From Cotesia glomerata (Eukaryota; Arthropoda; Insecta; Hymenoptera; Braconidae), in the NCBI RefSeq assembly GCF_020080835.1, contig NC_058164.1, forward strand, positions 14,764,142 through 14,828,141: a DNA stretch of 64,000 nucleotides, given 5' to 3'. The notes under the pieces are model-generated. The model did not search any database and had not been told where the DNA came from. It was given only the letters and a program-made list of their open reading frames with translations. A program made the position numbers and the translations under genes. Positions 9,776 to 20,078 of the stretch are shown here, piece after piece (the stretch's first letter is position 1; every line of letters starts with the position of its first letter).

Positions 9776-10774
9776 AACATCGAATCCATCCGCATTCCAC
9801 GCTGGAATAATATAGCACCTGGAGCAACTATGGAATTGCACGGGTTCTCAGACGCTTCGCAAAACGCTATGGCTGCCGCTGTTTATTTGAGAGTCACTGA
9901 CGCTGATGGGAACACAAAGGTCTCACTTCTGTGTTCAAAAACGCAAGTAGCACCGCTGAAGACCATGACAATCCCACGCTTGGAATTATCTGCCGCATGG
10001 TTGCTAACACAACTGATACTTCATGTCAAAGAAGTTCAGTCGCTTGAAAATGTCAGGATCAATCTCTGGACTGACTCCGCTGTGACTCTCGCATGGATTA
10101 AAAGTCCAGCAATCCGCTGGAAGACATTCGTCCGCAATAGAGTGGGAAAAATCCAAGAAACGCTTCGAGATGTCTCCTGGAAATTTATTCCAGGAAAACA
10201 AAACCCCGCTGACTGCGCTTCAAGAGGTATACCTACGCTAAAACTGAAACAACACGCTCTCTGGTGGCATAGACCAACTTGGCTTCATGAACCAGAATCC
10301 TCTTGGCCCACTCTGGAGCCTCCAACCGACAACGCAACGCATCGAGAAGAACGCCAAGGTCTGACACTAGTAACTTGGAAAGCAGAAAATTGCCTGCTCC
10401 AACAATTACTGTCGCATTACACGCAGCTGTTTCCACTGCTACGGAAGCTTAGCATCTGGCATCGTGCCATCGACCGCTTTAAAAGAGTTCCACAATCTTC
10501 GCTGGCCTACCCGCTTACTCCATCAGACCTGGAGCGCGCTAAATTGACCTTGATTAAGTTCACTCAAGGACAATACTTCGCTAGAGAGATTCACACGCTA
10601 CAAGATGGTGATGGTCTGCCTAAAAATAACAGCATCACTAAGCTGACTCCGTTCATCGACCATCAAATGGGTCCTGAGGGTCGGGGGCCGCTTGAAAAAC
10701 GCATTGCTGGACCCAGAAGAGAGGCATCCAGCGATTCTACCGCGACAATCACCGCTTACATCAATTTTGATTGA
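9776..10774 (+). pseudogene. BEL copy 1 pol, part 2: RNase H and linker
   Basis: Continues the same frame after the TGA. The RNase H core shows ELHGFSDAS, TIPRLELSA and LWTDSAVTLAWIKS. At about 10666-10672 the sequence reads CATCAAATGGGTCC where copy 3 reads CATCAGGGGGTCC, a net +1 that throws the frame off before the integrase and produces the stop at 10774. Confidence 0.85.
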
Positions 10775-11936
10775 TGATTCGCACCGCAAAACGCTTCACG
10801 GAGGTACTCAGCTTACGCTCGCTGACTTACGCAAGAGTGTCTGGATCATTGGAGGCCGTGTTCCAGTCAGATCATTTATTTTACGCTGCGTTATCTGCAC
10901 GAGACATCGTGGTGAACGCGCTCAACAGTTGATGGGTCAACTACCCGCTGCACGAGTAAATCCAACTCGAGCCTTCTTGCATACAGAACTCGACTACGCT
11001 GGACCTATCACGCTGAAAACGTTTCAAGGACGTGGAGCAAAAACATACAAAGGCTGGATTGCAGTCTTTGTATGCATGTTCAGTTCAGCTGTACATTTAG
11101 AGCTAGTAACTGACTACACCGCTGCCGCTTTCATCGCCGCTTATCGCCGCTTCACTAGTCGCCGAGGTATCTGCCACACGCTATATTCAGACTGTGGAAC
11201 CAATTTTGTAGGAGCAGATAAAGAGCTGAAACGACTATTCGCTGCAGGATCCCGCGCATTACGAGAATTATCAACCTTGATCGCTCAAGATGGCACGAAC
11301 TGGAAATTCAATCCGCCTGGAGCTCCACATTTTGGAGGAAAATGGGAAGCCGCTGTGAAAGCTATCAAATTCCACCTTCGAAGAACAATCGGAGACTCGC
11401 TGCTGACGCTTGAGCAATATTCAACGTTACTGGCTCAAATTGAAGCCATATTGAAGTCCAGACCGCTCACACCGCTGAATGAAGATCCTGCTGACCTGGC
11501 TGTACTGACTCCAGGTCACTTCTTAATCGGACAGTCACTGACCGCTATCCCAGAGCCATCGCTGACAGATTTACAACCTGCTCGGCTCTCGCACTGGGAA
11601 CAAGTCCAGCAAATGGTTCAACATTTCTGGAAACGCTACTACCAGGACTGCATCCACCGCTACCAGGCCATTTCAAAGTGGCATCATCGACGCAACCAGA
11701 TCAAGGTGGGTTCAGTAGTACTGATCACCACTGAGGATCTCCCGCCAACCAAGTGGCCATTAGCCAAAGTAATTGCTGTCCATCCAGGTGAAGATGGACA
11801 AATCCGCGTAGTAACTGTTAAAACAGTTAACACAGAGCTGGTACGTCCAATTACAAAGCTCTGTGTCCTGCTGCTAACGCATGAAGAAGATGATCTTGTC
11901 GACGCAGCCGCCAACCCGGGGGAGAATGTTCGGTGA
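10692..11936 (+). CDS. BEL copy 1 pol, part 3: integrase, open frame
   Basis: The only integrase of the three copies without a lesion. It shows the HHCC zinc region (DDSHRKTLHGG ... RCVICTRHRG), the core with D in ELDYAGP, D in YSDCGTNFVG and E in HFGGKWEAAVK, and a C-terminal DUF5641-like domain (WKRYYQDCIHRYQ, VGSVVLITTEDLPP, WPLAKVIAVHPGEDG). It catalyses cDNA joining to chromosomal DNA. As a separate ORF it begins at an internal ATG, so it is not expected to be expressed alone. Confidence 0.85.
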   Translation: MKNALLDPEERHPAILPRQSPLTSILIDDSHRKTLHGGTQLTLADLRKSVWIIGGRVPVRSFILRCVICTRHRGERAQQLMGQLPAARVNPTRAFLHTELDYAGPITLKTFQGRGAKTYKGWIAVFVCMFSSAVHLELVTDYTAAAFIAAYRRFTSRRGICHTLYSDCGTNFVGADKELKRLFAAGSRALRELSTLIAQDGTNWKFNPPGAPHFGGKWEAAVKAIKFHLRRTIGDSLLTLEQYSTLLAQIEAILKSRPLTPLNEDPADLAVLTPGHFLIGQSLTAIPEPSLTDLQPARLSHWEQVQQMVQHFWKRYYQDCIHRYQAISKWHHRRNQIKVGSVVLITTEDLPPTKWPLAKVIAVHPGEDGQIRVVTVKTVNTELVRPITKLCVLLLTHEEDDLVDAAANPGENVR

Positions 11937-12571
11937 ACAAGGCCCAGTAGCGATTAACTCGCTCCTGGGGGACTCCCAAATTCAAGAGACGCACCTGTCC
12001 ACCGCTAGTTCCCGCAAAAATCGAACCGCCAATAGAAAATCAGCCTCTCGATCACGTCATGAATCGACCGCTTTATTGGCTGATCGCTCTCACTAGACAT
12101 GCGCAATAGCCTTCTTTTCCCAACTCAACGAGGAAGAAGACGGACTATTGTTATTATCTTTCGCTTCTACGCTTTCGCTGCATCAAGTCGCCATTAGTAT
12201 TTCTTTACTTTCGCTTTTTGTTAATAAACCGCATTTCGCTAGTTTTATAATTTAAACTGCTTAAATTAACCGCTAATAATTCGCTTTAATTTGTTATAGG
12301 TAAATTGTGTTAACAGTGCATTTATTTCACCGCTTTTTCAGTGCCGGCAAAGTGTTCAACCACGTGTCAACCGGCTTCGCTTTTGCAAACCACGCAGTAA
12401 TTAACAAATCCGCTTTTATCTTAACAATCCGCTATTAAAAATATTAAATATTGAGTGTAATTAATGTAAATAAATTACTAGTGTTATTTTTGATAATAAA
12501 TTACGCGTTTTAATTGAGATATCCAACCCTAAACCTGATCCCCGCTTTTCCGCTCTTTCTGTAATTATTCA
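11927..12571 (+). repeat. BEL copy 1, 3' LTR
   Basis: Starts TGTTCGGTGAACAAGGCCCA and ends AATTATTCA, about 645 bp, TG..CA bounded. A purine-rich ACCCGGGGGAGAA polypurine tract precedes it. The last pol codons overlap the LTR start. Confidence 0.92.
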
Positions 12572-13100
12572 AATATAGATTTTAATTTTTATATTTAATA
12601 AATATAAATATTCATATATAAAATATACTGATCGTGAAAATATATCATTTATATCAACAGTATGAACTGTCTTTATTATAACTGATTATTTTACACGTCT
12701 CATCTACGAATAAAATTATATTGCTGACATTATTATATTAATTACGACTTACATTAATATTTAATTACTATTGACAATAATAATTAAATAATTTCAACTA
12801 ACAAAGATGCTTGCTGCTGCTGCTACTGGACTTGGATAAAGAACACAGAAAAATAATACTATTTGATCTTACTCTCTCTGAGCGTCTGCATTGTTACCAA
12901 CACAACTCTATATCGTATTATGGCGGGATGAGTAGAGCTGTTATGTAATATGTTCATTAAAAATTATAAAATTTTTTATAAAATAATACACATTTATTTA
13001 TTATTATTTAATTAAAAATTATTTTTATTATAATTCTTAAATTTATTTTCAATGATAAAATTATGTTTTAGCATCGTTGCTCTGCTGGTAACTGTTATCT
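12572..13100 (-). repeat. Left arm, inner part, of the large inverted repeat
   Basis: Mirror of 24073-23778 plus 18195-18165: the BEN gene 5' flank, no exons. About 200 bp (about 12853-13056) are extra here. The stretch TTTTAGCATCGTTGC (about 13066-13080) is the unoccupied version of the site where BEL copy 2 sits in the right arm. No promoter element can be named. Confidence 0.85.
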
Positions 13101-13582
13101 ACACTACGATGTTTATTGAAACAGAAAATGTGGGTTATTTTGTAGATTTAAATTCTATTTCATACGAATATAATCCAATTGGTCTATTCACTACAATTCA
13201 AGTTATGAAATGTTCTTGGTATTACTGTTGGTCTGTTTTGCATGTTGATATTCTTCTAGCTGGGCTGAGTTCAAGTTATTATTTGATTATATTTTCGATA
13301 ATTTAAATCATAATTTTATAAATTAATTTTTGAGACTGTTCTATTTATGTTAATAACTCGTAACGGTTAGGGTGTATACATCCTACGTATAATTCTTTCT
13401 TAGGCATCGGAACAACGGTAATTTTTTCTTTTATCATATGAATGTCAATTGCAGCATAGTTAGTAATTGGTGTGGTATTTTTGATAAAAAGTAAATGTTT
13501 CAATTATCTCTCTGAAAATAAATTGGGATTACATTTTTTAAAATATCGTCCAATTGCGAAACATTTCAATTCATTGTGTATT

Positions 13583-14570
13583 CCCGAGTAAAAACAGAAT
13601 TCCGCCGCACCACCGCCGCAACACCGCTGCACGGCTTTTTAAGCGCCGCACCACCGCTGCACTACAGCCGTGAAAATTTTGGTTATTTTACAAGTGCCGT
13701 ATCACCGCCGCACCACCGCCGTGACAAGTAAAGAATTTATCTATTCGCCGCACTACCGCCGCACCAGCGCCGTGACAAGTAAATAAATTTCTATTCGCCG
13801 CACCACCGCTGCACTACCGCCGCACCACAGCTGTGACGCGCCCGGGTAAAAATAAAATTATTAATTTTTACGAAAAAATAATAAATTTCGTTCGACCGCC
13901 GCACCACCGCTGCACCACCGCCGCACCATACCACTGTTTGATGGTATATACATTAAAATAATATATTCGTTGATCATTCAAATAGCTTAACTAAATTTTT
14001 TAAGTTAAGTATGGCTTGCAGTGCAGTTGGCAATGTTCGAGACTTCCATGCAGACGATCCAGGTTCGAATCCCATCACAGTTCAATTTTTAAAATTCTTT
14101 CAGAGTATTTCGATAGGCGTACCGCTTCTGTGCAACCCGAGGACGAAATTAAAAATCTACATCAACAATACGACTAAAAAAATCAATAATTTCGCGGTGC
14201 TTTGGCCTGATTTAAAAAAAATTTTTTTTTTAATATTAGGCATTCGATTAAAAGGAGGTTGATCAATAGGTCTTACATAAAGATTTCTAGTCGCATTATT
14301 TATTAATTAATTATTGCGTGATAAATTAATTATGATACCATTTTTTGTGAAATTGTAGGTATGATTTAGCATTGGTGCGGCGGTGGTGCAGCGGTAGTGC
14401 GGCGATGCTAAGGGGAGTAAATTTTTAGCGTGCGGCGTAATAGTCCGCCAAACGGCGGTCGTGCAGCGGTGGTGCGGCGGTATGGTGCGGCAGTGGTGCA
14501 GCGGTGGTGCGGCGGTCGAACGAAATTTATTATTTTTCCGTAAAAAATAATAATTTCATTTTTACACGGG
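13583..14570. mobile_element. CCCG-ended element with CCGCACCACCGCCGCA repeats
   Basis: Ends CCCGAGTAAAAACAG and the complement of CCCGTGTAAAAATG, with a further internal end CCCGGGTAAAAATAAAATT at 13841. Subterminal regions are dense GC-rich repeats of CCGCACCACCGCCGCA type, on one strand near the left end and on the other near the right, unlike the surrounding AT-rich DNA. No transposase. It sits inside the C-terminal coding part of the transposase gene, so it arrived later. Confidence 0.8.
14010..14085 (+). other. tRNA-like segment (SINE-like B box)
   Basis: Contains CAGGTTCGAATCCCATCAC, a good match to a pol III B box, in the middle of the CCCG element. The upstream part is only weakly A-box-like and I cannot fold a convincing cloverleaf. 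Probably tRNA-derived, not a functional tRNA. Confidence 0.35.
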
Positions 14571-14931
14571 TTTGCACCACTATAAAAATCTTAATTTCAA
14601 AAACATGACCGTTAATTAATAAGACCGTATAACTATTCCGTTTCGTTACACGTGTATAAGCCATAGTTTGTATAACTTCTCTATTTATTACAATACGACT
14701 ATAAGCTCGCATCACACTATTTTGATCAACCGTTACATTTATTCGCTGCAAAGCTAAATTATACTCTGTTGGCAAATCTTCTAGTATTGTTGCCTTGCCT
14801 AAAAAGCCAACTCCATCGATTATAAGCGATGGTTTGGCCATTTTATTAGGATTCAAAATATCCTCTAAATATTTTAGTTGTTCTGCTGATAATTTACTTT
14901 CTATCGAAGCAAATAATTTTTCAAAAGCCAT
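14530..14931 (-). pseudogene. Transposase C-terminal fragment
   Basis: Same frame as the core. Begins at an internal Met (MAFEKLFASIESKLS) and reads DGVGFLGKATILEDLP.. up to about 14571, where the CCCG-type insertion begins; the last residues come from the inserted element. The true C-terminus lies on the other side of the insertion (about 13582-13345). Confidence 0.65.
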
Positions 14932-15228
14932 TTTTGATCGAAAACATTCAAGAATTTGTAAATTTGTAGCATTAGAACTCTTAACAAAATTTAGTAGTGT
15001 TTGATAATAATCTTCATAAATGAACGCGTTATGGGTCCAAAGAGGGCCCCAATTTAGAATACTTTGTGCTTAATGTGTCAGTAGATGGACATTAAATGAA
15101 ATGTGTTCTATCCCGTACAGCGCTTCGATATCTTTAACAAATCGAAACAGACACTGTCGTGCATAATATATGTCAGGTTGTAGGATAGATGATTTAAACA
15201 AAATAAATATTGCATCAACTAACAGACT

Positions 15229-16566
15229 CTAATGATTAACAAATTTCATTGGAAGTAAAGATCTTAAAATAGGCAAACTGTAGTATAATAGCCAAGCAAC
15301 CCATTCATACGCTTTCCAATGTGCTCTTTCAGACATTTTCTGTGGCGTTCTTGAAATATCTTTTGATGGTTTTATAGTCATTAGGTAATCGTCAATTTCC
15401 GGTAAGAATGCGTTAAAATAAAATTGTTTATCATGATTTTTTGAATCAAACCATAAATTTGCGAACTGTCGACATACCCCAAGTGCAACGCAGTGCATCC
15501 AATCGACGTCCAAATGGTGAATAATATCGAAATTTGGAATATCGCACAAATTCGAACGTCGTTTTATTCCTTTGTCACCTGTCAGGGCATGTTGTAGGGT
15601 TTCAGCATGACTTAGAGAACCTTCTCCAAAAGCGTTACCATCATTATCAATTGGGTAAACCTGCACATGCCCTCTGCCTTTGGGTTTTATTTCGCCTTCA
15701 TGTTTGCATAGTCCACAGCCATATGCACCACGAAATAACGAAGAACATCGAAGTTCTGGTCGTTCCACTGAATCACATATCCCTAATAATATACGACATT
15801 TTCGGCGATAAGTTGATCCTTCATAAACATATTCAAATCCTTCATTGCTCAAGACTGATGCTTCTGCCACGAAGGGCTTAATATATTCATTCATGTCGGG
15901 TTTTTTGGATCCAATCCAAACAATAGTATTATTGGGGTTTATTGGATCCAAAGTAAAAACAATAGGTATTATTGAAGTATTGGAACTTTTAAATAGAGGA
16001 GCCCCATCAACGCTAAAATTGAGACTTATACTACTTTCGTAATTTTCTTCTAGAAGGGGAGCTTTAAACAGCTTTCCATCAAAAATATCCTCCACTGCGT
16101 ATGAGCACAACTTTTTACGTGGAGTTTCACATAATAAACTATCAGAATAACGTCCAAAAAATTCTTTTAATTGCTCAGTATGTGATAAATACATGAATAT
16201 ATTCCTCAAATTATGATTTTCCTTAATGTTCACATCTACTTCACAATTAGAACACTTGATTGTTTTTTCAACTCCATCATTAGAATCAGCAGATATCTTG
16301 AGAACCGATTCTTCGCCGATATAAGAACAACAGTTCGGACATAGGTGGTGAATTTGAATTGGTATCGAATGGTAGTTGATAACTTTTTTTAAATGATACA
16401 ACGATGTGAATCCAGAATGTTCACCATTCAATGCTTCTGTAAGTTTGATAACATTTTCAGCAGCTTCATTAGTAACATTAAACTTGAATTTGAAGGCTAA
16501 TACAAGTAATGTCCGTATCAAAACTTGAATTGGGTACTTATCACACACATAAGTTTCAGACGACAA
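15229..16566 (-). pseudogene. Transposase core ORF (longest open part)
   Basis: 445 codons from an internal ATG (MSSETYVCDKYPIQ) to a TAG after MKFVNH. It carries the putative catalytic region: VDGAPLF (first D), CDSVERPEL (second), VDWMHCVALGV, and SERAHWKAYEWVAWLLYYSLP, where an acidic residue would complete the triad. My assignment of individual catalytic residues is by pattern, not alignment. The reading frame continues past the TAG with conserved sequence, so this is part of a larger dead gene. Confidence 0.75.
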
Positions 16567-16827
16567 TCTTTCATAATTTGCTTCTTCTGCAATATCTGTT
16601 TCTTCTTCTTCATCTTCATCCGAAACATATCTATAAAATTCATTGCATATGAATTTGAATCGCTGTTTTCATCACTAGATCCAGCAGATTCATCACTGGA
16701 TTCATCGTAACTCGAAAAACAAATTTCTTCGTCATTACTATCCTCATAGTTGTTATCCTAAAATGGAATAAATAAAAACTACAATTCTCGTCATAATTGA
16801 ATATAAAATTAGATATTATACATATAT

Positions 16828-17509
16828 TAGGTTGGGTTAAAAAATCAACTATTTTTTTTACAACTGACACGGAAAAATGGATTGCTAGACATCTTAAAAA
16901 ATGCTCACCAAATATGAGCTCTTAATTTTAATAAGAAGATCCTCCACATCGCAGTTTTTTTTTCTCAGTCAAATAGAAAAAAATGCATACCTCATCATTA
17001 ATTGATTATACAGAAAAATGTTTTTAAAGAATTTTGTAGGAAATTCAACGCTCGACGAAAAAGGTATCTTATACTTTTTACGTAAACTTCACCATTTGAA
17101 TGATATTAAAGAAATAAGTTTGATTATTTGAAGTCAAATGTCATTTTTGTTCATGAATTTTATAACTCGACAAGAAATGGCTATTAAAAAGTGCGCAAAT
17201 TTTGGTAGGAAATTAATTGCTCTATAAAAATGGTATATTATGTTTTGGTGATTAAATTAAGCGTTCAAAAGATATTCTATCATCAAACTTTCATGTGTAC
17301 TTTAAAAACTTTTTTCTGTACAATCAATTGATGATGAGGTATGAATTTTTTTCTATTGGACTGAGAAAAAAATAAAAAACTGCGATGCGAAGGTCTTCTT
17401 ATTAAAATTAAGAGCTCATATTTGGTGAGAATTTTTTTAAGGAGTCTAGGAACCCATTTTTCCGTGTCAGTTGTAAAAAAAAAATAGTTGATGTTTTTGA
17501 TCCACCCTA
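16828..17509. mobile_element. MITE in transposase intron 3 (TAGGG-type ends)
   Basis: Left end TAGGTTGGGTTAAAAAATCA, right end complement of TAGGGTGGATCAAAAACATC. Inverted arms of more than 150 bp share CATTTTTCCGTGTCAGTTGT. The right end abuts a (TA)n tract. No ORF. Confidence 0.8.
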
Positions 17510-17510
17510 A

Positions 17511-17530
17511 TATATATAAATATATATAAA

Positions 17531-17600
<70 letters not shown>
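17511..17600. repeat. (TA)n microsatellite
   Basis: About 85 bases of near-perfect TA repeats next to the MITE end. Confidence 0.97.
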
Positions 17601-18164
17601 CTGAATATATCTTACGAGGTTAATAGCTGGCTGGTCCGGGTCTAATTCTATTTCATTAGATGTGTTATCTACAACTATTGTTGAATTTCTGTCTGTGTCG
17701 CTGATTTCGTCCTAATAATATTAAAAGAGCCATATCATCTACTGAATTAAATTAGGATTCAATTAAAAAAAAATAGGCATACCTCTGATGATACTTCATT
17801 GACGGCAGTAACTGGTTCATCAGAATCGGAAAATCTGTCAGATAAAATTATTTATAATAGAATTGTATAAAATTAATCATTACTTGAGTTAAGAATGAAA
17901 AGAACATACGTATGAAGTAGACGGGCAGTTTTTTGAGCTTTCCAATAATTTAAAGTACGTTTGGGAATTTTTTCAGTACTACCATAATAGAAATATCTTT
18001 TATACGGTCCTCTTTTTCGTTTTACTGATTGATTATCCATTTATTATGAAAACAAGACTAATCAATAAGGATGGTTATAAAACAGCTACGATAAATAAAA
18101 AAACAAATTAAAAATCTTCAGGACTACGACGTATTAAACCTTATTAAAGAAATAGAGCCACTAC

Positions 18165-18195
18165 AGATAACAGTTACCAGCAAAGCAACGATGCT
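18165..18195 (+). repeat. Right arm, innermost piece of the large inverted repeat
   Basis: AGATAACAGTTACCAGCAAA onward mirrors 13100-13070 of the left arm. Its last five bases, ATGCT, are the target duplication of BEL copy 2. Confidence 0.85.
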
Positions 18196-18839
18196 TGAAT
18201 AATTACTGAAAGAGCGGAAAAGCAGGGATCAGGTTTAGGTCTGGATATCTCAATTAAAACGCGTAAATTATTATCAAAAATAACACTAGGAATTTATTTA
18301 CATTAAATACACTCAATATTTAATATGTTTAATAGCGGATTGTTAAGATAAAAGCGGATTTATAAATTACAGCGTGGTTAGCAAAAGCGAAGCCGGTTGA
18401 CACGTGGTTGAACACTTTGTCGGCACTAAAAAAGCGGTGAAAAAAGTGCACAAATAACACAACTTATCTGAAACAAACTAAACCGAATTATTAACAATTA
18501 ATTTAAGCAAATTAAATTATTAAATAAGCGAAATGCGGTTTATTAACGAAAAGCGAAAGTAAAGAAAAACTAATGGTGACTTGATGCAGCGAAAGCGTAG
18601 AAGCGAAAGATAATAACAATAGTCCGTCTTCTTCCTCGTTGAGTTGGGGAAGAAGGCTATTGCGCATGTCTAGCGGGAGCGATCAGCCAATAAAGCGGTC
18701 GATTCATGGCGTGATCGAGAGGCTGATTTTCTATTGGCGGTTCGATTTTTGCGGGAACTAGCGGTGGACAGGTGCGTCTCTTAAATTTGGGAATCCCCCA
18801 GGAGCGAGTTAATCGCTACTGGGCCTTGTTCACCGAACA
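18196..18839 (-). repeat. BEL copy 2, 3' LTR
   Basis: 644 bp, TG..CA bounded, complete. Differs from the 5' LTR of the same copy by the latter's 85-bp deletion. Confidence 0.93.
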
Positions 18840-19060
18840 TTCTCCCCCGGGTTGGCGGCTGCGTCGACAAGATCATCTTCTTCATGCGTTAGCGGCAGGA
18901 CACAGAGCTTTGTAATTGGACGTACCAGCTCTGTGTTAACTGTCTTAACAGTTACTACGCGGATTTGTCCATCTTCACCTGGATGGACAGCAATTACTTT
19001 GGCTAATGGCCACTTGGTTGGCGGGAGATCCTCAGTAGTGATCAGTACAACTGAACCCAC
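18830..19060 (-). pseudogene. BEL copy 2 integrase C-terminal domain
   Basis: The DUF5641-like tail (VGSVVLITTEDLPP.. to PGENVR). An upstream AAG is TAG here (just after YQAIS), separating it from the preceding fragment. Confidence 0.75.
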
Positions 19061-19087
19061 CTTGATCTGGTTGCGTCGATGATGCCA

Positions 19088-19411
19088 CTATGAAATGGCC
19101 TGGTAGCGGTGGATGCAGTCCTGGTAGTAGCGTTTCCAGAAATGTTGAACCGTTTGCTGGACTTGTTCCCAGTGCGAGAGCCGAGCAGGTTGTAAATCTG
19201 TCAGCGATGGCTCTGGGATAGCGGTCAGTGACTGTCCGATTAAGAAGTGACCTGGAGTCAGTACAGCCAGGTCAGCAGGATCTTCATTCAGCGGTGTGAG
19301 CGGTCTGGAATTCAATATGGCTTCAATTTGAGCCAGTAGCGTTGAATATTGCTCAAGCGTCAACAGCGAGTCTCCGATTGTTCTTCGAAGGTGAAATTTG
19401 ATAGATTTCAC
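19088..19411 (-). pseudogene. BEL copy 2 integrase middle fragment
   Basis: Starts at MKSIKFHLRRT, just after the destroyed catalytic position: upstream the sequence reads GGE, stop, KAAV where copy 1 has GGKWEAAV. Tryptophan became TGA and the catalytic glutamate became lysine. Ends at a TAG after YQAIS. Confidence 0.8.
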
Positions 19412-19554
19412 AGCGGCTTTTCATTCTCCTCCAAAATGTGGAGCTCCAGGCGGATTGAATTTCCAGTTCGTGCCATCTTGAGCGATCAAGGTTGATAATT
19501 CTCGTAATGTGCGGGATCCTGCAGCGAATAGTCGTTTCAGCTCTTTATCTGCTC

Positions 19555-20064
19555 CTACAAAATTGGTTCCACAGTCTGAATATAGCGTGTGGCAGATACC
19601 TCGGCGACTGGTGAAGCGGCGATGAAAGCGGCAGCGGTGTAGTCAGTTACTAGCTCTAAATGTACAGCTGAACTGAACATGCATACAAAGACTGTAATCC
19701 AGCCTTTGTATGTTTTTGCTCCACGTCCTTGAAACGTTTTCAGCGTGATAGGTCCAGCGTAGTCGAGTCCTGTATGCAAGAAGGCTCGAGTTGGCTGTAC
19801 TCGTGCGGCGGGTAGTTGACCCATCAACTGTTGAGCGCGTTCTCCACGGTGTCTCGTGCAGATAACGCAGCGTAAAATAAATGATCTGACTGGAACACGG
19901 CCTCCAATGATCCAGACACTCTTGCGTAAGTCAGCGAGCGTAAGCTGAGTACCTCCGTGAAGCGTTTTGCGGTGCGAATCATCAATCAAAATTGATGTAA
20001 GCGGTGATTGTCGCGGTAGAATCGCTGGATGCCTCTCTTCTGGGTCCAGCAATGCGTTTTTCAA
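19555..20064 (-). pseudogene. BEL copy 2 integrase N-terminal fragment
   Basis: Holds the HHCC zinc region and the first catalytic aspartate (GLDYAGP). A 10-nt deletion in the ATCGCCGCTT repeat shifts the frame after AAAFIAA, the same deletion as in copy 3, so the second aspartate is lost from this frame. Confidence 0.8.
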
Positions 20065-20078
20065 GCGGCCACCGACTC

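Larger units (their letters stand above)
7356..12571 (+). mobile_element. BEL/Pao LTR retrotransposon, copy 1
   Basis: Contains a 3'-terminal 180 bp of the 5' LTR, primer-binding site, gag knuckle remnant, pol (protease, RT, RNase H, integrase) and a complete 3' LTR. The partial 5' LTR appears identical to the same segment of the 3' LTR, so the insertion is young. Its 3' flank (AATATAG.. at 12572) is colinear with 24073 in the right arm, so it inserted in the BEN 5' flank of the left arm. No target duplication survives on the 5' side. Confidence 0.92.
13345..18040 (-). pseudogene. Tnp2/EnSpm-like transposase gene, four exons, degenerate
   Basis: Exon 1 18040-17910 (MDNQSVKRKRGPYKRY..), exon 2 17834-17783, exon 3 17711-17616, exon 4 from 16757; phases fit GT-AG introns. 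Exons 2-4 encode an acidic region, then a frameshift near 16640. The core (16566-15229) has an HLCPNCC/CSNC zinc pair, NFSVDGAPLFKSS, LLGICDSVERPEL, RGAYGCGLCKHEG and LDVDWMHCVALGV, typical of Tnp2-type DDE transposases of CACTA/EnSpm elements. Two in-frame stops follow (after MKFVNH and after VHLLTH), yet NWGPLWTHNAF continues the family pattern. A 988-bp insertion (13583-14570) splits the C-terminus, which ends at 13345 after KKELYVGCIHPNRYE. It lies exactly in the centre of the inverted repeat. Confidence 0.8.

Noticed and set aside
13052..13306. 84-codon plus-strand ORF with a hydrophobic, signal-like N-terminus
   Set aside because: It starts inside the inverted-repeat arm, crosses the arm boundary, has no recognisable domain, and lies in AT-rich DNA where such ORFs arise by chance.
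13101..18164. CACTA-type termini at the inner boundary (CACTACGATG at 13102, CCACTAC near 18158)
   Set aside because: The two are in direct, not inverted, orientation, so they do not form a TIR pair around the transposase gene.
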